A program made the position numbers and the translations under genes. A stretch of 64,000 nt of DNA from Pseudomonadota bacterium (GTDB lineage: Bacteria; Pseudomonadota; Alphaproteobacteria; Azospirillales; Azospirillaceae), in the NCBI GenBank assembly GCA_023423695.1, contig JAFAFA010000079.1:372001-436000 (forward strand), read 5' to 3'. Below the pieces are notes generated by a model. The model did not search any database. It had not been told where the DNA came from and saw only the letters and a list, made by a program, of their open reading frames with translations. Below are positions 61,697 through 64,000 of the stretch, in pieces. Position 1 is the first letter of the stretch; every line of letters begins with the position of its first letter.

Positions 61697-62278
61697 ATGA
61701 ACCCCCTGAGTCTCGCCAAACAAGGTTCCCTGTTGCATCCGACAACCCCTCTGGTCCAGGAGGCGCACAATCTTCTGGTCGACAGCGGATACGAACTCGT
61801 CGGGTATCACGGCACCAATCAACGCGCGGTGCGCGGCATCCTCATCAACGGATTCGACCCGACGTTCGCCGGCTCGTCGGCGGGCTTGGCACGTGGACCG
61901 GGCCTGTATGTGGCACGACACTTCACCATGGCTGCCGATTTCGCTGACACCGCAACCCAGGCCGGAGAACCGGATTTGCGAGGTAACATTCCGCGGCGTC
62001 AGGGGTTGGGAGGTCAGCAAGCCGTCATGCGTGTCTACGCGCTTCACTTCAGCGCGATGCAGGAGGGCACCCACTATGTCTGGGGACGGATGGGGGGCAC
62101 GGCGATCGCCGGCGCCGGCGTCGTCAACAATCTGGCGGAACAGGAAATTGTTATTCGGCCCCGCTCCTTCGGATCCCTGGTTGGAATTCCGACGACGCTT
62201 GCAATCGAGCAGGCGCTTCGGGGTATGGCCTCACCGAGCACGCGCCCATCGCTGCGGCTTCATGAAGCTCCGTTCTGA
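61697..62278 (+). CDS. Diphtheria/exotoxin-A-like mono-ADP-ribosyltransferase
   Basis: 193 residues from ATG 61697 (GGAG at 7 bases); a TTG at 61604 would add 31 residues. The catalytic signature of diphtheria-group transferases is seen: VGYHGT (His38), GLYVARHFTMAADF, in which Tyr71 and Phe82 are 10 residues apart as Tyr470/Tyr481 are in exotoxin A, and LAEQEIVI with Glu148 aligned to the catalytic Glu. Phe replaces the second Tyr. These enzymes transfer ADP-ribose from NAD to a protein. No signal peptide, receptor or translocation domain, and no immunity or secretion gene next door. Codons are A/T-richer than in neighbours, suggesting transfer. Confidence 0.75.
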   Translation: MNPLSLAKQGSLLHPTTPLVQEAHNLLVDSGYELVGYHGTNQRAVRGILINGFDPTFAGSSAGLARGPGLYVARHFTMAADFADTATQAGEPDLRGNIPRRQGLGGQQAVMRVYALHFSAMQEGTHYVWGRMGGTAIAGAGVVNNLAEQEIVIRPRSFGSLVGIPTTLAIEQALRGMASPSTRPSLRLHEAPF

Positions 62279-62301
62279 AGCGTCATTGCGCAAAGGAAGT
62301 C

Positions 62302-63426
62302 TCACTCTCGATCAGGAAGGGGCACGCTGGCGTATTTCTTCTTCGCCACCTCCAGCGACGCCAGCAGTTGTTGTCCGGTCGCGCCGCCGTCGCCGCTGAC
62401 GCGGCCGGTCATCACCGCCTTGATCGCGTCCACATGGGCCTTGAACAGCAGGTGCTCGTTGGCGGTCACCGTGGTCAGGCCGCCGCGGGTGGCCTCGTAG
62501 AGAGACTTGGCGATGTGGGTGATCAGCGGATAGCCGAAGATGCCGCCCTGCCCGCGCATCTCATGGGCGGAGCGGTTGACCTGGGCCAGCAGGCCGGACA
62601 CGGCCTCCGGTTCGCGCGGCAGACGGTCGACGCGGCGGGCCATCTCCTCCACCTCCGCCCCGATCCAGACGGCATAGTCGCCGGCCCGGTTGAGGATTTC
62701 CTCCTCCGCGGCGGCCAGCACCTCCGGCGGCAGGGTGGGAACCGGGTCGCGCGGAGCGAGGCCGACCTTGGCACCCAGCCGGTTTGGCAGGTCGAAATAG
62801 ATCACCGGGAACCGGTCGATCCCACGGGCCTTCGATGTGCTGTGCACCACCAGGATTTCCGAATGCGAGGTCGTCCGGCAATCCATGGCGACCGGCTTGT
62901 CGGCGCGGCGGCGGTCCGGGCCGAAATAGCCCTTGGCCAGCACGAAGCGGCGCGGCCGGGCGATGGCGAACAGCAACCGGCTGGCGATGGTGTGCGCGGA
63001 GAAGGGCTTGGCGATGAAGTCGGTGGCGCCGAGGTCCCGCGCCTGCTCCACATACTGGCGGTCGGCTGCGCCCGACAGCATCAGGACCGGCAGGAACCTG
63101 TCGGGGCTCTTCGGACTGTAGCGAATCCAGCGCAACAGCATCAGCCCATTGACCTCGGGCATCACCAGATCGGACAGGATCAGGTCGACCGGTGCGGTCC
63201 CCGGCGGCAGGGCGGCGCGCCGTTCCTCCAGCCAGCGGATGGCGTCGGCGCCGCTCGCCACCCCCTCTACCCGGCCGATGCCGATGGTGCGCAGGGTGGC
63301 GGTAAGGACCGCGCGGATGAAGCCGCTGTCCTCCACCACAAGGACGGACAGAAGATCGAGCTTCGGCTGGGTCATCGCCATCAGATTGGCGCCATCCGCT
63401 TGGTCGTGCGGGCCATATCCCCGCAT
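62302..63426 (-). CDS. Response regulator with C-terminal Hpt-like domain
   Basis: 374 residues. The N-terminal REC domain has VVEDSGF, the phospho-acceptor Asp86 in DLILSDLVMPEVNG and Lys140 in FIAKPFS. A linker and then a helical C-domain with AHEMRGQGGIFGYP, an Hpt-like motif whose His288 could take a phosphate. No DNA-binding output. A phosphotransfer relay protein, perhaps linked to chemotaxis. The start ATG 63426 has AAGAGG at 7 bases. Convergent with the ADP-ribosyltransferase gene. Confidence 0.88.
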   Translation of the reverse strand: MRGYGPHDQADGANLMAMTQPKLDLLSVLVVEDSGFIRAVLTATLRTIGIGRVEGVASGADAIRWLEERRAALPPGTAPVDLILSDLVMPEVNGLMLLRWIRYSPKSPDRFLPVLMLSGAADRQYVEQARDLGATDFIAKPFSAHTIASRLLFAIARPRRFVLAKGYFGPDRRRADKPVAMDCRTTSHSEILVVHSTSKARGIDRFPVIYFDLPNRLGAKVGLAPRDPVPTLPPEVLAAAEEEILNRAGDYAVWIGAEVEEMARRVDRLPREPEAVSGLLAQVNRSAHEMRGQGGIFGYPLITHIAKSLYEATRGGLTTVTANEHLLFKAHVDAIKAVMTGRVSGDGGATGQQLLASLEVAKKKYASVPLPDRE

Positions 63427-63584
63427 TCAGTACCTCTTCTTCTTGCACAGCCACGCAGCTTTGGCGAGAGACAAGCGCACAGGACAACCGGGCAAAATCA
63501 AGCCACACGAGACAGGAAGCGCCACCGCGGTTACCCTTCGCCGGACAAACAGACGCACCAACCAACAACGAGAGGAATCGCCCG

Positions 63585-64000
63585 ATGCCGCAGCCCGATC
63601 ACGTCATGGCTCTGCCCCTGCCGGAAAAGCCGGACCTCGACCCCGACATGCAGGCGCTGTTCGACAAATGCGTGGAAAAGCTGGGCTTCGTCCCCAACGT
63701 GCTCCAGGCCTACAGCCTCCGGCCGAAGAAGCTGCGCAACTTCGCCATGTTCTACAACGAGCTGATGCTGGGCGAGAGCGGCCTCAGCAAGCTGGAGCGC
63801 GAGATGATCGCGGTCGTCGTGTCTTCGGCCAACCACTGCTATTACTGCCTCGTCGCCCATGGGCAGGCCGTGCGCAAGCTGTCGGGCGATCCTGAACTGG
63901 GCGAGATGCTGGTCGCAAACTATCGCGTCGCCCCGCTGGAACCGCGCCAGCGCGCCATGCTCGACTTCGCCTGGAAGCTGACGAAGGAGCCGATGTCGGT
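63585..64000 (+). CDS. AhpD-like peroxidase-related protein, 3' end missing
   Basis: The gene runs off the window after about 138 codons. SSANHCYYCLVAHG gives the C-x2-C-x3-H redox motif of AhpD/carboxymuconolactone decarboxylase-like proteins (peroxidase-related enzyme). It should reduce a partner peroxidase or act on hydroperoxides. The start ATG 63585 follows GAGAGGA. Divergent from the REC-Hpt gene. Confidence 0.9.
   Translation, partial: MPQPDHVMALPLPEKPDLDPDMQALFDKCVEKLGFVPNVLQAYSLRPKKLRNFAMFYNELMLGESGLSKLEREMIAVVVSSANHCYYCLVAHGQAVRKLSGDPELGEMLVANYRVAPLEPRQRAMLDFAWKLTKEPMS

Noticed and set aside
1..64000. CRISPR arrays, tRNA or rRNA genes, prophage or insertion sequences
   Set aside because: No regular repeat-spacer pattern, no cloverleaf or rRNA signature, and no transposase or integrase reading frame was seen in the gaps.

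Overview
The window is chromosomal DNA of a high-GC alphaproteobacterium, most likely an Azospirillum-type member of the Rhodospirillales. The evidence is the conserved order rpoZ - rsh - pdxJ - acpS - lepB - rnc - era, an aminotransferase - hom - glpX block, a DUF1127 protein, several chemotaxis and two-component genes, and very high GC with long open antisense frames. I see no rRNA or tRNA gene, insertion sequence, phage gene or CRISPR array. Species assignment is inference.

Layout. 1-6771: the end of a fasciclin-domain protein, then a minus-strand operon of cheZ, two MotB-like one-helix proteins (no motA) and a large secreted repeat/TPR protein, plus a 42-residue membrane protein. 7093-12050: a patatin lipase, a serralysin-type metalloprotease with a novel-looking C-terminal repeat, an RlmM-like methyltransferase, a bacterioferritin-associated ferredoxin and a small helical protein. 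12115-18936: the era-rnc-lepB-acpS-pdxJ-rsh-rpoZ housekeeping block; Era and omega both carry unusual acidic extensions. 19199-27835: a NYN-domain protein, pdxA-surA, an lptG without lptF or lptD beside it, an acetyltransferase, guaA and a glycosyltransferase-like protein. 27886-34062: a small Cys-rich protein, a lytic transglycosylase and an RND efflux pair. 34066-40181: a second patatin, a SPOUT RNA methyltransferase coupled to a SUV3-type RNA helicase, an NRAMP transporter and SlyX. 40221-42653: a copper module. 42770-50074: pbpC and an alpha-2-macroglobulin. 50274-55162: a LysR regulator, moeA, cutA, a hybrid kinase and small proteins. 55382-59054: glpX, hom and an aminotransferase. 59380-64000: a NIT-domain chemoreceptor, a probable diphtheria/exotoxin-A-like ADP-ribosyltransferase, a REC-Hpt response regulator and a partial AhpD-like protein.

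Most striking is the gene at 61697-62278. It encodes a small protein with the YHGT, G-x-Y-x10-F and late-Glu signature of diphtheria-group mono-ADP-ribosyltransferases, stands alone, and uses codons unlike its neighbours. Second is the cheZ/MotB-like/MotB-like/TPR cluster, which looks like an envelope complex tied to chemotaxis. Other points are a candidate FNR box ahead of moeA near a NIT-domain receptor, a CtrA-like palindrome ahead of the hybrid kinase, a REP-like doublet that forms the end of the LysR gene, and a tight cluster of four hairpins between convergent genes.
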